Of a stretch of DNA of 64,000 nt, positions 43,750 through 52,316 are shown piece after piece. The notes under the pieces are model-generated. The model worked only from the letters and a program-made list of their open reading frames with translations. It was not told where the DNA came from and did no database searches. The position numbers and the translations under genes were made by a program. Source of the stretch: UBA11222 sp049323435 (GTDB taxonomy: Bacteria > Pseudomonadota > Alphaproteobacteria > UBA11222); the NCBI GenBank assembly GCA_049323435.1, contig JBMOMX010000017.1, positions 75,826 to 139,825 of the forward strand, given 5' to 3'. Every line of letters starts with the position of its first letter. The stretch's first letter is position 1.

Positions 43750-44574
43750 TCAGCCGCTATAAAGCGGCAGATGCCGGTTCAGCGGGGAGGCCGTGAATAT
43801 TTCGCAGCCCGTTTCGGTGATGCCAACAGAATGCTCGAATTGCGCCGACAGGGATTTATCCCGGGTCACAGCGGTCCAGCCATCGCTCAGAATTTTTACG
43901 TGCAGTTTTCCGGCATTGATCATCGGCTCAATGGTGAAAATCATGCCCGGTTTCAGGACGATGCCGGTGCCGCGTTCGCCATAATGCATGATGTTCGGCG
44001 CATCATGAAAGACACGCCCGATGCCGTGGCCGCAAAAATCCCGGACCACGGAAAAACGGTGCGATTCCGCATGCGTCTGGATTGCATATCCGATATCGCC
44101 GGTGGTGGCGCCGGGTTTTGCCGCCGCGCACCCGTGCATCAAACATTCATAGGTTACTTCAATCAGGCGCCGCGCCTTGACGCTGGCATCACCGGCTACA
44201 TACATGCGGCTGCTATCGCCATGCCAGCCATCCAGCAGGGGGGTCACGTCAATATTGAGTATATCCCCATCATGCAGTTTGCGCTCTCCGGGTATGCCAT
44301 GACAGACCACATGATTGAGCGAAATGCAGGTGGTTTTCGGATAGCCGCGATAATTCAGCGGCGCCGATACCCCGCCATGCTTCAGGATAAAATTATGGCA
44401 GATTTCATCCAGCTCAGCTGTTGAAACGCCAGGCTTTACATATTCACCAATCATATCAAGCGTTTCGGCCGCCAACCGGCCGGCCGCCCGCATACCTGCA
44501 AACGCCTCCGGCCCATGCAGTTTGATCAGTCCGTTATTGCGCAAAGGCGCATCCTGGGCGTCAACATAGTTCAT
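43750..44574 (-). CDS. map: Methionine aminopeptidase, type I
   Basis: MetAP removes the N-terminal methionine of new proteins. The 274-residue protein has the M24 metal ligands in NIDVTPLLDGWHGDSSRMY (two Asp), CGHGIGRVFHDAPNIMHYG (His), IFTIEPMINAG (Glu) and QFEHSVGITETG (Glu). LNYRGYPKTTCISLNHVVCHGIPG is the type I substrate region. The N-terminal 20 residues are non-conserved. Its arrangement map-radC is common in alphaproteobacteria. Confidence 0.96.
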   Translation of the reverse strand: MNYVDAQDAPLRNNGLIKLHGPEAFAGMRAAGRLAAETLDMIGEYVKPGVSTAELDEICHNFILKHGGVSAPLNYRGYPKTTCISLNHVVCHGIPGERKLHDGDILNIDVTPLLDGWHGDSSRMYVAGDASVKARRLIEVTYECLMHGCAAAKPGATTGDIGYAIQTHAESHRFSVVRDFCGHGIGRVFHDAPNIMHYGERGTGIVLKPGMIFTIEPMINAGKLHVKILSDGWTAVTRDKSLSAQFEHSVGITETGCEIFTASPLNRHLPLYSG

Positions 44575-44728
44575 GTAATATGATTATCCGGCTTACGCTG
44601 TTTCGTCTAGCCGTACAGATAAGCATTAAACGATAATTAGCGAGGTTTGGAGGCCGGTTATGCGGAAAATTTATGCCTGTTGGAACAGAGTGGTTCCAGC
44701 GGCATTAAATTCCGGATAAACTGAGCCG

Positions 44729-45526
44729 ATGAACAGTACAGCCGAACAAAAGCCCACGGAAAAAATTGTCACCGCCGCAGTTTTGGTGATTGGTGATGAA
44801 ATCCTGTCGGGCCGCACCCAGGATACGAATTCATCCTATATCGCCCGCTGGCTGGGAGAAGCCGGGATTCGCCTGCGCGAAATCCGTGTTGTGCCGGATA
44901 TTCAGAATGAAATTGTCGCGGCTTTAAACGGCCTGCGCAGCCGGTATAATTATGTGCTTACCACCGGCGGTATTGGTCCCACCCATGATGATATTACAGC
45001 GGATGCCGTCGCCGCGGCCTTTGCGGTTCCGATCGGACATCATCCCCAGGCGATGGCGATTCTGGCTGCGCATTACCCCCCGGGAGAGTTTACCGAAGCA
45101 CGAAAACGCATGGCCAGGATCCCGGAAGGGGCTGGACTAATTGATAATCCAATCAGTAAGGCGCCAGGCTTCAGGATAGGAAATGTCTTTGTCCTGGCAG
45201 GGGTTCCGATGATCATGCAGGTCATGCTGGAATCGCTGCGCCATCAGCTGGCCGGTGGTGATAAAATGCTCAGCGCCTGTGTAAGCGGCGCCGTCGCCGA
45301 GGGGCATGTGGCCGCTACCCTGGGTGAATTACAATCTCAATTTCATGATGTAAGCCTAGGTAGTTACCCCTTTTTTCGCCGGGCGGAGCCGGGCTCAGGC
45401 CAGACCTCAAGCTATGGGGTCAATATTGTGTTGCGATCAACAAATGCGGCGCGGCTTGAACTAGCGCGGGAGGCTGTCCGGGGGATGATTCGTCTGGCCG
45501 GCGCCGTTCCTGAAGACCGTGATTAA
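44729..45526 (+). CDS. Competence/damage-inducible protein CinA-like, molybdopterin-binding domain
   Basis: A 265-residue protein with the MoaB/Mog-like domain that forms the N-terminal half of CinA: AAVLVIGDEILSGRTQDTNSSYIARWL, EIRVVPDIQNEIVAAL, VLTTGGIGPTHDDITADAVAAAF and FVLAGVPMIMQVMLESL. The C-terminal nicotinamide-deamidase domain of full CinA is absent. Proteins of this short form are common in alphaproteobacteria. ADP-ribose pyrophosphatase activity has been reported for the CinA N-domain; not testable here. Confidence 0.9.
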   Translation: MNSTAEQKPTEKIVTAAVLVIGDEILSGRTQDTNSSYIARWLGEAGIRLREIRVVPDIQNEIVAALNGLRSRYNYVLTTGGIGPTHDDITADAVAAAFAVPIGHHPQAMAILAAHYPPGEFTEARKRMARIPEGAGLIDNPISKAPGFRIGNVFVLAGVPMIMQVMLESLRHQLAGGDKMLSACVSGAVAEGHVAATLGELQSQFHDVSLGSYPFFRRAEPGSGQTSSYGVNIVLRSTNAARLELAREAVRGMIRLAGAVPEDRD

Positions 45527-45715
45527 GCCGCCAAACACAAGCGCCAGTGCTGTTTTTTTATCACGAATTAGTTATGTCCCATCGAATTTCTTTTCAAAAG
45601 CTGGAATAGGTGTCAGATTGTGCTGGAAATGCTTAGCAAAGTAAGTATGGTCGTGGTGTGATCAGCTTAAATAAAAAGCGAGACGACAGGTGAACAATTG
45701 AGGGAGAAGCACGGC

Positions 45716-46021
45716 ATGTTGAAGGGAAAAACGGGCGTCCTGGGTTTGGTGGCGGGGGCTGCGATGGTGTTGGGTTCCTCTGGGGCGTTTGCGACAGGGG
45801 TTGAAGGGATGATGGATATCTCTCATCTGAACTCTGCGCATGAAAACTGGGCGAAGGCCGGCAAGCACGAATATTACGTCGTTTGCACCAGCATTGACGA
45901 TTATATCACCCAGGTTGAAGGGCCTAATCTGAAAGAGACCCAGATGGTCGCCTATAAGGATTCGATCACCAAGGCAGGCGGCAATACTTGCTGGCCGGTA
46001 TGGCGCGGGCTCGTTAAATAA
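45716..46021 (+). CDS. Small exported protein of unknown function
   Basis: The 101-residue product has a signal peptide (MLKGKTGVLGLVAGAAMVLGSSGAFA) and a mature part of about 75 residues with two cysteines (YYVVCTSIDD and GGNTCWPVW), which could form one disulfide. GAGGGAGAAG precedes the ATG. There is no recognisable domain. It is a single-gene unit: a promoter must lie in the 190 bases after the CinA-like gene, and a strong terminator follows at 46142. I do not recognise the family. Confidence 0.7.
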   Translation: MLKGKTGVLGLVAGAAMVLGSSGAFATGVEGMMDISHLNSAHENWAKAGKHEYYVVCTSIDDYITQVEGPNLKETQMVAYKDSITKAGGNTCWPVWRGLVK

Positions 46022-46100
46022 ATAAAATCCTTGTCAGGGGCCGCCCGGTCCTGAAGGGTGCGTGACAGGTGTCAAAACCTGAATAGTATCAAGCTGGGCG

Positions 46101-46148
46101 CAGACTCTGAAAGATTCAGACTCTGAAAGACTCAGACTCTGAAAAATG
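46101..46148. repeat. Three tandem 16-bp repeats
   Basis: Units 46101-46116, 46117-46132 and 46133-46148 all begin CAGACTCTGAAA. Units 1 and 2 differ at one base; the third diverges in its last four bases where it runs into the terminator stem. There is no spacer, so this is a short tandem repeat and not a CRISPR. It lies in the 3' untranslated region of the small exported protein gene. Confidence 0.9.
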
Positions 46149-46182
46149 GCGGCTAGCGTCTCGCAGCCGCCATTTTTCTTGC
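46142..46182 (+). terminator. Strong, probably bidirectional intrinsic terminator
   Basis: AAAAATGGCGGCT (46142-46154) and AGCCGCCATTTTT (46165-46177) form a perfect 13-bp stem with a 10-base loop. The stem has A runs on the left and T runs on the right, so it can terminate transcription in either direction. It closes the transcript of the small exported protein gene and insulates the downstream tRNA-Arg. Confidence 0.92.
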
Positions 46183-46319
46183 AGACTGGTTTCTTGGAGG
46201 TTGGCTTTCCGGCGGCATGCCGGATGTCTCCGCTATATGGCTTTTATCCGGCGGCTTGTCTGCGTCATGCGTGAGGGGTCTACCACGATGCAATTGCTCC
46301 TGTTATATGTTTGTACAGT

Positions 46320-46396
46320 GTCCCCGTAGCTCAGCAGGATAGAGCACCAGATTCCTAATCTGGGGGTCGTGCGTTCGAATCGCGCCGGGGACGCCA
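46320..46396 (+). tRNA. tRNA-Arg (anticodon CCT)
   Basis: A complete cloverleaf of 77 nt with encoded CCA. Acceptor stem GTCCCCG pairs with CGGGGAC; D arm TAGCTCAGCAGGATAGAGC; anticodon stem-loop CCAGA-TTCCTAA-TCTGG with CCT at 46354-46356; T arm GTGCGTTCGAATCGCGC. It reads AGG codons. Flanked by the strong terminator upstream and proline iminopeptidase downstream. No integrase or duplicated tRNA end was seen nearby. Confidence 0.96.
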
Positions 46397-46426
46397 ACAG
46401 GGATCTGGAAGCTAGACTGTATCCAT

Positions 46427-47395
46427 ATGAGTGATGTTTCATCCAGCCAGCGCCGTCAGCTTTACGGCGAAATACCGGTGCGGCAGAGCGGCTGGCTGCG
46501 GGTTTCGGCGCTGCATGAAATCTATTACGAAGAGTCGGGCAATCCGGACGGCAAACCGGTTTTATTCGTGCATGGCGGCCCTGGCGGCGGGTCTGACCCG
46601 AAGATGCGGCGCTTCTTTGATCCCGGCGCCTATCGCATCATTCTGTTCGATCAGCGCGGTTGCGGTAAAAGCCGGCCGCATGCCGAGCTTGCGGAAAACA
46701 CTACCTGGGATCTGGTTGCAGATATGGAAGCCCTGCGCGCGCATCTCCATATTGAACGCTGGCAGATTTTTGGCGGCTCCTGGGGCAGCACGCTGGCGCT
46801 GGCCTATGCGCAGACCCATCCAGGCCGGGTAACGGAGCTGGTATTGCGCGGTATTTTCATGCTGCGGCAAAAGGAGCTGCACTGGTTCTATCAGGAAGGC
46901 GCCAGTAATATTTTTCCGGATGCCTGGGAAAAATATCTGGCGCCCATTCCAGCGGCAGAGCGCGGCGATATGATTTCCGCGTATTATCGGAGACTTACCA
47001 GTAAAGATGCGGCGCTGCGGCTGGAGGCGGCCCGCGCCTGGAGCATCTGGGAGGCAGCAACCAGTTTTCTGATCCAGGATCCCTTGCATATTGTGCGCGC
47101 CGGCGAAGACAGTTTCGCCGAAGCCTTTGCTCGCATAGAATGCCATTATTTCGTCAATCGGGGCTTTTTCACGTCTGACGATCAATTATTGGCCGGTGTT
47201 GAAACCATTAGGCACATCCCCGCGATTATAGTACAGGGGCGCTATGATGTTGTTTGTCCGATGATTTCGGCATGGGAGCTGCATCGGGCCTGGCCAAAGG
47301 CGGATTTTCATATCATACCGGATGCTGGCCATTCCTCCATGGAAGCCGGAATCATTGATAGGCTGGTGCGGGCGACCGACCAATTCCGCCCCTGA
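46427..47395 (+). CDS. pip: Proline iminopeptidase
   Basis: An alpha/beta-hydrolase (S33) of 322 residues that removes N-terminal proline. Motifs are LFVHGGPGGGSDP (oxyanion loop), ILFDQRGCGKSRPH, the nucleophile elbow GGSWGSTLALAYAQTHP with catalytic Ser, the acid in QGRYDVVCP and the His in DAGHSSMEAG. The family's cap domain is present (FIP-type region MLRQKELHWFYQEGASNIFPDAWE). Length and start agree with the family. Confidence 0.95.
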   Translation: MSDVSSSQRRQLYGEIPVRQSGWLRVSALHEIYYEESGNPDGKPVLFVHGGPGGGSDPKMRRFFDPGAYRIILFDQRGCGKSRPHAELAENTTWDLVADMEALRAHLHIERWQIFGGSWGSTLALAYAQTHPGRVTELVLRGIFMLRQKELHWFYQEGASNIFPDAWEKYLAPIPAAERGDMISAYYRRLTSKDAALRLEAARAWSIWEAATSFLIQDPLHIVRAGEDSFAEAFARIECHYFVNRGFFTSDDQLLAGVETIRHIPAIIVQGRYDVVCPMISAWELHRAWPKADFHIIPDAGHSSMEAGIIDRLVRATDQFRP

Positions 47396-47421
47396 TGGGC
47401 GCACAAAAAAGGATGAAGATA

Positions 47422-47991
47422 ATGCGTTCGCACTTAATGGCTGCAAAATTCAGTATGGCTTTGATGGCCGGCCTGGGAATGGTTCTGGCGGGAGCACCCG
47501 TCAACGCACAGGAGGCAGCGCCAAACCCGGCGGAAGCCGCCCCGGAAGATGCTGAAAAAGGTGTTGAAACAAAGAAATTCGATGATTGGGTTGTCGCATG
47601 CGCCACCCCCAAGGATTCCCCCAAAAAATTGTGTCAGGCGGTCCAGACCCTGTCCAATAAAGAGAATGGCAAACGGGTCATGCAGATTATGGTGGGCTAT
47701 CCCGATGAGGGGGCCGAACCTATAGCAATTTTCGTTCTGCCTTTGGGTTATTTGTTGCAGGCGGGCAGTAAGTTTGAATTGGACGGCAAGGAAATCAGCG
47801 TGCTGGCTGCCGAGCGTTGTATTCAAACCGGATGCATCGTCCCGCTGCCATTGGATAAGGAAATGCTGGCCAAGTTCAAAGGCGGCACTGCCGGCAGGAT
47901 TGAAGTGACCATAGCCAAGGATCGCACGATGGATTTGCCAGTCTCCCTCAAAGGCTTCTCGGCCGCGCTGGCTGAATTGAGGAAAAGCTAG
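47422..47991 (+). CDS. Invasion-associated locus B (IalB) family protein
   Basis: A periplasmic protein of about 189 residues with a signal peptide (from MRSHLMAAKFSMALMAGLGM to VNA) and an acidic linker, then the IalB domain: VETKKFDDWVVACATPKDSPKKLCQAVQTL, MQIMVGYPDEGAEPIAIFVLPLGYLL, ERCIQTGCIVPLPLDKEML. Four Cys are conserved, probably two disulfides. The family is widespread in alphaproteobacteria and named after Bartonella IalB; function is not settled. The ATG at 47422 with AAGGATGAAG upstream is preferred over 47395 and 47413. Its stop overlaps the end of convergent selD. Confidence 0.88.
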   Translation: MRSHLMAAKFSMALMAGLGMVLAGAPVNAQEAAPNPAEAAPEDAEKGVETKKFDDWVVACATPKDSPKKLCQAVQTLSNKENGKRVMQIMVGYPDEGAEPIAIFVLPLGYLLQAGSKFELDGKEISVLAAERCIQTGCIVPLPLDKEMLAKFKGGTAGRIEVTIAKDRTMDLPVSLKGFSAALAELRKS

Positions 47992-50234
47992 CCCGGCATT
48001 TCAGCAAGGCGCAGGCTTATCAGGCTTGCGCTTTGCTCCGGCCGCCTGGTTTCACCGATATGCGCCGCCTGTCCGTAACCCAGCGCATGCAGCGCAATGA
48101 CGCAATCATCGGCCTTGTCCAGCGGTACACAGGCCAGCAGCCCGCCTGATGTCTGGGGGTCAAATAGCAGACCGTAATGGGGATGCGCGCGCAGAGGGTC
48201 ATCGTCCTGAAGTGCTTTCCCGGCATTGCGCTGATTGGCGGGCTGAATGCTGCTGCTGATGCCGCTCGCCAGCATTTCTGCGGCCCCAGGCAGAATTGGC
48301 AGCGATCCAAGATCCAAAGTCGCGCCTAAATCTGCGGCATGCAGCATTTCAAGCAAATGACCTGCCAGTCCAAAGCCGCTGACATCGGTGCATGCGGTTG
48401 CGCCATAGACGCTCAGACAATCCATGGCGGCTGCATTGGATTGCAACATCATGGCTGTGGCGGATTTTATCCATTCCGCATGGGCCCGCGCGCGCTGATC
48501 AGCCGCCAATAACACCCCGCTTCCCAGCGGTTTGGTCAGAATAAGCGCCTGGCCAACCGCAGCGCCGCCTTTGCGCCAGATAGAGGCTTCATCCACAAAA
48601 CCGTTCAGCGTCAGGCCCAGCATCATTTCCATCCCAAGCGCGGTATGGCCGCCGATCAGGCTTGTATTGGCGGCGGCAAGTGTTTCAAGGACACCCTGCA
48701 TTAAATGTTGCAGTTCCTGGCGCAATTTTTTCTCAGGTCCGGCAGGCAGCGTGACCATCGCCAGCGCAGAATGCGGGATCGCGCCCATGGCATATATATC
48801 ATTGAGGCAATGATTGGCCGTGATACGCCCAAACAGATAGGGATCATCAAGAAAGCTGCGAAGCTGGTCAACGCTCTGCACCAGAAGCCTGCCTTCCGGC
48901 GGCGCAAGGACGGCGGCGTCATCCGGCCTGTCAAGTCCAATCCTGACATGCGCGGGGTCCGTCTGTTTTAACGAGGCCAGGGTCTCGTGCAATATATCCG
49001 CATCCAGCTTGGCGCCGCATCCGCCGCACAGCATGGGATCGGCGTTATTGGCTTGCGCCATGATCAGGGCAGGCGATTCCGGAAGCTGCTGATATATTTT
49101 CATCCAGGCGCGGTCAATGCGGTCTTTATGACGCCACGCCCATGCGCCTTCACAGGCGAAGGGTCCATAGGAAGCAATGGCGTTCAGACCGCCGGTCGAG
49201 ATCAGGGCCAGGGTTTTGCGCTGCGGATGGAAGCGGGTCCGGGTCTTTTGCGCTGCCGCCAGGCGCAGGTTTTTCAGCAATACCGGCCCCTGGCGCACCG
49301 CATAAACCCCTGATTTTTCCAGCTTGCGCGATGTCATGGCGGCAATGTCACCGGCGGCGAAAATTGCGGGGTGCGAAACAGATTCCAGCGTATCATCTAC
49401 CTGAATGAACCCCCGTACATCCAGTTTCAGGCCCGTTTGCGCAAGCCAGGGCGGTGCGCTGGCATGTGTGGTCAATATCACCGCGTCGCCTGGCAGATGC
49501 GCGCCATCCGACAATGTAACGCCGGTTTCATTTATGTCCGTCACACGCCCCATCAGATGCAGGTGAATTCCGGCTTGCGCCGCCGCCTTTTGCATGCGCC
49601 GGGAAACACCGGGCGCATGGTTGGGAAGCAAAACGGCAGTATTACTGATAAGGCTGAATTGCAGGCGATCGGGATTATCCCCGCTGGCCGCCATGCTTGT
49701 TTTTAACCGGTGATTCAAGGACAGGCAAAGTTCGGTCCCGCCCGCGCCGCCGCCAACGATCAGGATCCGCACAGCGCCCTTGGTCTGCCGGATAAAAGTT
49801 TCGATGCGCGCCAGATGAAGCAGAAAATCGTTCCAGGGCTTGACCGGCAAAGCATGGCTCGCGGCGCCATAAATTCCGAACTGGCTTGGGGTTGAACCAA
49901 TATCAATGGACAGCAGATCGAATGAAACCGGCGGCCTGCCTTCGCAAATAATCAGCCTGGCTTCCGGATCAATGCCGGTAACAGCCGCGCCATAGAAGCG
50001 GGCATTGGCAAACCGGCACAACCGTCGCAAATCGACATGACATTCTTCATAAGTGTAATGCCCGGCAAGAAATCCCGGCAGCATGCCCGAATAAGGGGTC
50101 AGCGCATCTCTGGAAATAACGGTCAGCCGCATGCCGGCGATGGGGTGCATGGCCAGCCCCTTTATCACGGCTACATGTGCATGGCCGCCGCCGATCAGAA
50201 CCAGATCGCGTTCAACAGGGGAAGAAGAGATCAT
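47988..50234 (-). CDS. selD: Selenide, water dikinase fused to an FAD-dependent NAD(P)/disulfide oxidoreductase-like domain
   Basis: The 748-residue fusion has, at residues about 10-380, a pyridine nucleotide-disulfide oxidoreductase (NDH-like) domain: DLVLIGGGHAHVAVIKG (FAD), ILIVGGGAGGTELCLSL (second nucleotide site), PAIFAAGDIA. Residues about 400-740 are SelD: MLCGGCGAKLDADIL with Cys406 and Lys409 (equivalent to Cys17/Lys20 of E. coli SelD), VQSVDQLRSFLDDPYLFGRITANHCLNDIYAMGA, ALVILTKPLG-like and CTDVSGFGLAGHLLEML. SelD makes selenophosphate from selenide and ATP. The ATG at 50234 avoids the upstream tRNA-Sec; an ATG at 50309 would lie inside it. Confidence 0.95.
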   Translation of the reverse strand: MISSSPVERDLVLIGGGHAHVAVIKGLAMHPIAGMRLTVISRDALTPYSGMLPGFLAGHYTYEECHVDLRRLCRFANARFYGAAVTGIDPEARLIICEGRPPVSFDLLSIDIGSTPSQFGIYGAASHALPVKPWNDFLLHLARIETFIRQTKGAVRILIVGGGAGGTELCLSLNHRLKTSMAASGDNPDRLQFSLISNTAVLLPNHAPGVSRRMQKAAAQAGIHLHLMGRVTDINETGVTLSDGAHLPGDAVILTTHASAPPWLAQTGLKLDVRGFIQVDDTLESVSHPAIFAAGDIAAMTSRKLEKSGVYAVRQGPVLLKNLRLAAAQKTRTRFHPQRKTLALISTGGLNAIASYGPFACEGAWAWRHKDRIDRAWMKIYQQLPESPALIMAQANNADPMLCGGCGAKLDADILHETLASLKQTDPAHVRIGLDRPDDAAVLAPPEGRLLVQSVDQLRSFLDDPYLFGRITANHCLNDIYAMGAIPHSALAMVTLPAGPEKKLRQELQHLMQGVLETLAAANTSLIGGHTALGMEMMLGLTLNGFVDEASIWRKGGAAVGQALILTKPLGSGVLLAADQRARAHAEWIKSATAMMLQSNAAAMDCLSVYGATACTDVSGFGLAGHLLEMLHAADLGATLDLGSLPILPGAAEMLASGISSSIQPANQRNAGKALQDDDPLRAHPHYGLLFDPQTSGGLLACVPLDKADDCVIALHALGYGQAAHIGETRRPEQSASLISLRLAEMPG

Positions 50235-50264
50235 GGAATGCGCACCTGATCCCGGGCTGGCGTC

Positions 50265-50360
50265 TGGCGAAAGAGGGCGGGAGTCGAACCCACCAAACGT
50301 GTCCAACACGCCTCATCGGATTTGAAGTCCGTGCGCTCCACCGGGATGCGATCCTCTTCC
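50265..50360 (-). tRNA. selC: tRNA-Sec (anticodon TCA)
   Basis: The 96-nt gene has the features of bacterial selenocysteine tRNA: 8-bp acceptor stem GGAAGAGG/CCTCTTTC (one G-T pair), long extra arm (GAGGCGTGTTGGACACGTTTG region), anticodon loop CTTCAAA with TCA at 50323-50325 (plus-strand TGA), T arm GGTTCGACTCCC, and encoded CCA. It begins 3 bases after the selB stop codon and lies 30 bases before selD, so it is in the middle of the sel operon and must be processed from the polycistronic RNA. Confidence 0.96.
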
Positions 50361-50363
50361 ATT

Positions 50364-52316
50364 TCAGTTATCCGCCTGTGTATGCCTATCATATCCTGTC
50401 CCAAAAATATCCTGCGCAGATGCGCGCAGCACACGGCCTTCCTGAAGGCGGCGGGTAAAACCGGCACGGTCAAAAAATTCCAGCAATTCGATGGTCAGGT
50501 TGCGCCCGATTGCGGCAAGCAGGCGATATTCCTGGGCGGTGAACATGCCATTTGCCTGTGCGGCGCCTTCCGCAATGGCGGCATGGGCGCGTAAAATTTC
50601 AGGCGTAAAGAAGCGGTTTTTTGACACGCGCAGGACGCGCCCGGCCCGCGCCAACCGTTCAAGCAGCGCCTCGGTTTCTTCCGGGGTTTTTTCAAGCGTC
50701 AGGGCTAGTTCGCGGATGCGCGGCGGAGTCAGTGTGCCGGCGCCGAAAAACTGCTGAATTTTGCGCCACTCACTTTCATCCTGCCGGCTTATGGTGATTC
50801 TGTGGCCTGGCACATGCAACAGCGTGCCGCTTCTGCAAATTTTCCCGGAATGCAGCAGGTGCTGCACGGCTGTGTTGAGCAAGGTCTGTCCCGCACGCAG
50901 ACCAAGCTTCGCGCGCAATTCGGTTTCGTTCGGCCCCAGGCTATGCGGAAAATTCTGATGCCATTGCACAAGCGTGTCAAAAGCGCGCTGGGTAAATGCC
51001 GCAAAATGCGTCTCGCTGATTCCGGTTTGATCTCCCGCGCGGCCAATTCGGCGCATGGCGGTTTCTGTCCAGAGGGCCGCTGCTTCGTCGGGTGTCAGGT
51101 TGCAGCTCAGGCGGAATTTTTCCAGATCAACACCGTAAGGAGATTGAATGAGAAGCTCAAGCAAAGCCAGTCTTTCCGGGGATTTTTCCAGTGCCCGCAG
51201 AAAATCCAGCCTTTCACTGCGCGCGCGGCCCTTGCCTGGGGCGAAGGGATCAATGGCCACGCCGCCTGCTATCGTGCGCCGGGCAGAGGCGTCGCGCAGA
51301 ATGATCCGGTCGCCGCGTAAAATGCCGATATTCTGATCCAGCACCATTTGCGCCAGCGCCTGTTCGCCGGGCGCAAGGGTGGCGCCTTCGAGCAGGGCGA
51401 TTCTTCCTGGGCTATGGTTTGCGCCCGTATGCACATGTACCGGCGTCCAATGTTTCAGGGCCGCAGCCTCCGTGCCGAGCAGATGCAGGCGCATATCAAT
51501 GCGCGCCGTAGGGGCGTGCGCGTCCGGCGCCAGCAGCCAGTTGCCGCGATGAATTTGCGCCACGTCCAGCGCATCGCCACTGGCGGCGGCAATATTGATG
51601 GCGCTGCGCTGGCCCGCGCCTGTCGCCGTTACCGGCGCATTGCTGGCATGGATGCCGCGCACCCGCACGCGCAGGCCGGACGGCGATAGCATCAAATTAT
51701 CGCCTATCGCGGCGCTGCCCGAGAAAACCGTGCCCGTGACGGTTACGCCAATACCGCGCAATGAAAAACAGCGGTCAATGGCCAGGCGAAAATTTCCGGA
51801 CCGGCTGCGTGCGCTATGGTTTGCAGCGGCCTGGGCAAGATAGCGGCGTAATTCAGAGACGCCATACGGCTGTATCGCAGAAACCGCAAACACGGGCGAC
51901 CCCCGAAGAGAAGTCTGTTCCAGTATCTCCTGTACCTGTTGCATGACCATCGCCACGCGCGCGGGGGATGCCCGGTCCGTTTTGGTCACCGCCACCGCAC
52001 CCCGGGAGATCGCCAGCAGATCCAGTATGGCAAGATGTTCCAGGGTTTGCGGCATTACGCCATCATCGGCGGCGACGGCCAGCAGAGCAAAATCAATGGC
52101 TGCGACCCCCGCCAGCATGTTGCGGATGAAGCGCTCATGACCGGGTACATCGACGAAACCTACCCGCTGGCCGTCAAGATCCGTATAGGCAAAGCCCAGA
52201 TCAATACTCATCCCGCGCTGTTTTTCTTCCGGAAGACGATCTGTATCAATTCCGGTCAGCGCACGCAGCAGGCTGGTTTTGCCATGGTCCACATGACCGG
52301 CGGTGGCGATGATCAT
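50364..52316 (-). CDS. selB: Selenocysteine-specific elongation factor SelB
   Basis: SelB is a GTPase that brings Sec-tRNA to UGA codons with a SECIS hairpin. The 650-residue protein has G1 ATAGHVDHGKTSLLRALTG, switch II FVDVPGHERFIRNMLAG, G4 VTKTDR, EF-Tu-like domains II and III (FRLAIDRCFSLRGIGVTVTGTVFSG), and C-terminal winged-helix repeats (residues about 380-640) for SECIS binding. Its start overlaps the selA stop by 4 bases; its end is 3 bases from tRNA-Sec. Confidence 0.96.
   Translation of the reverse strand: MIIATAGHVDHGKTSLLRALTGIDTDRLPEEKQRGMSIDLGFAYTDLDGQRVGFVDVPGHERFIRNMLAGVAAIDFALLAVAADDGVMPQTLEHLAILDLLAISRGAVAVTKTDRASPARVAMVMQQVQEILEQTSLRGSPVFAVSAIQPYGVSELRRYLAQAAANHSARSRSGNFRLAIDRCFSLRGIGVTVTGTVFSGSAAIGDNLMLSPSGLRVRVRGIHASNAPVTATGAGQRSAINIAAASGDALDVAQIHRGNWLLAPDAHAPTARIDMRLHLLGTEAAALKHWTPVHVHTGANHSPGRIALLEGATLAPGEQALAQMVLDQNIGILRGDRIILRDASARRTIAGGVAIDPFAPGKGRARSERLDFLRALEKSPERLALLELLIQSPYGVDLEKFRLSCNLTPDEAAALWTETAMRRIGRAGDQTGISETHFAAFTQRAFDTLVQWHQNFPHSLGPNETELRAKLGLRAGQTLLNTAVQHLLHSGKICRSGTLLHVPGHRITISRQDESEWRKIQQFFGAGTLTPPRIRELALTLEKTPEETEALLERLARAGRVLRVSKNRFFTPEILRAHAAIAEGAAQANGMFTAQEYRLLAAIGRNLTIELLEFFDRAGFTRRLQEGRVLRASAQDIFGTGYDRHTQADN

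Noticed and set aside
46101..46148. Possible CRISPR array
   Set aside because: Units are 16 bases in direct tandem without spacers, and there are no cas genes.
46320..46396. Integration site at tRNA-Arg
   Set aside because: No integrase gene and no repeat of the tRNA 3' end was seen in the flanking sequence.
50235..50309. Longer start for selD at 50309
   Set aside because: This start lies inside tRNA-Sec; the conserved FAD motif begins after 50234.
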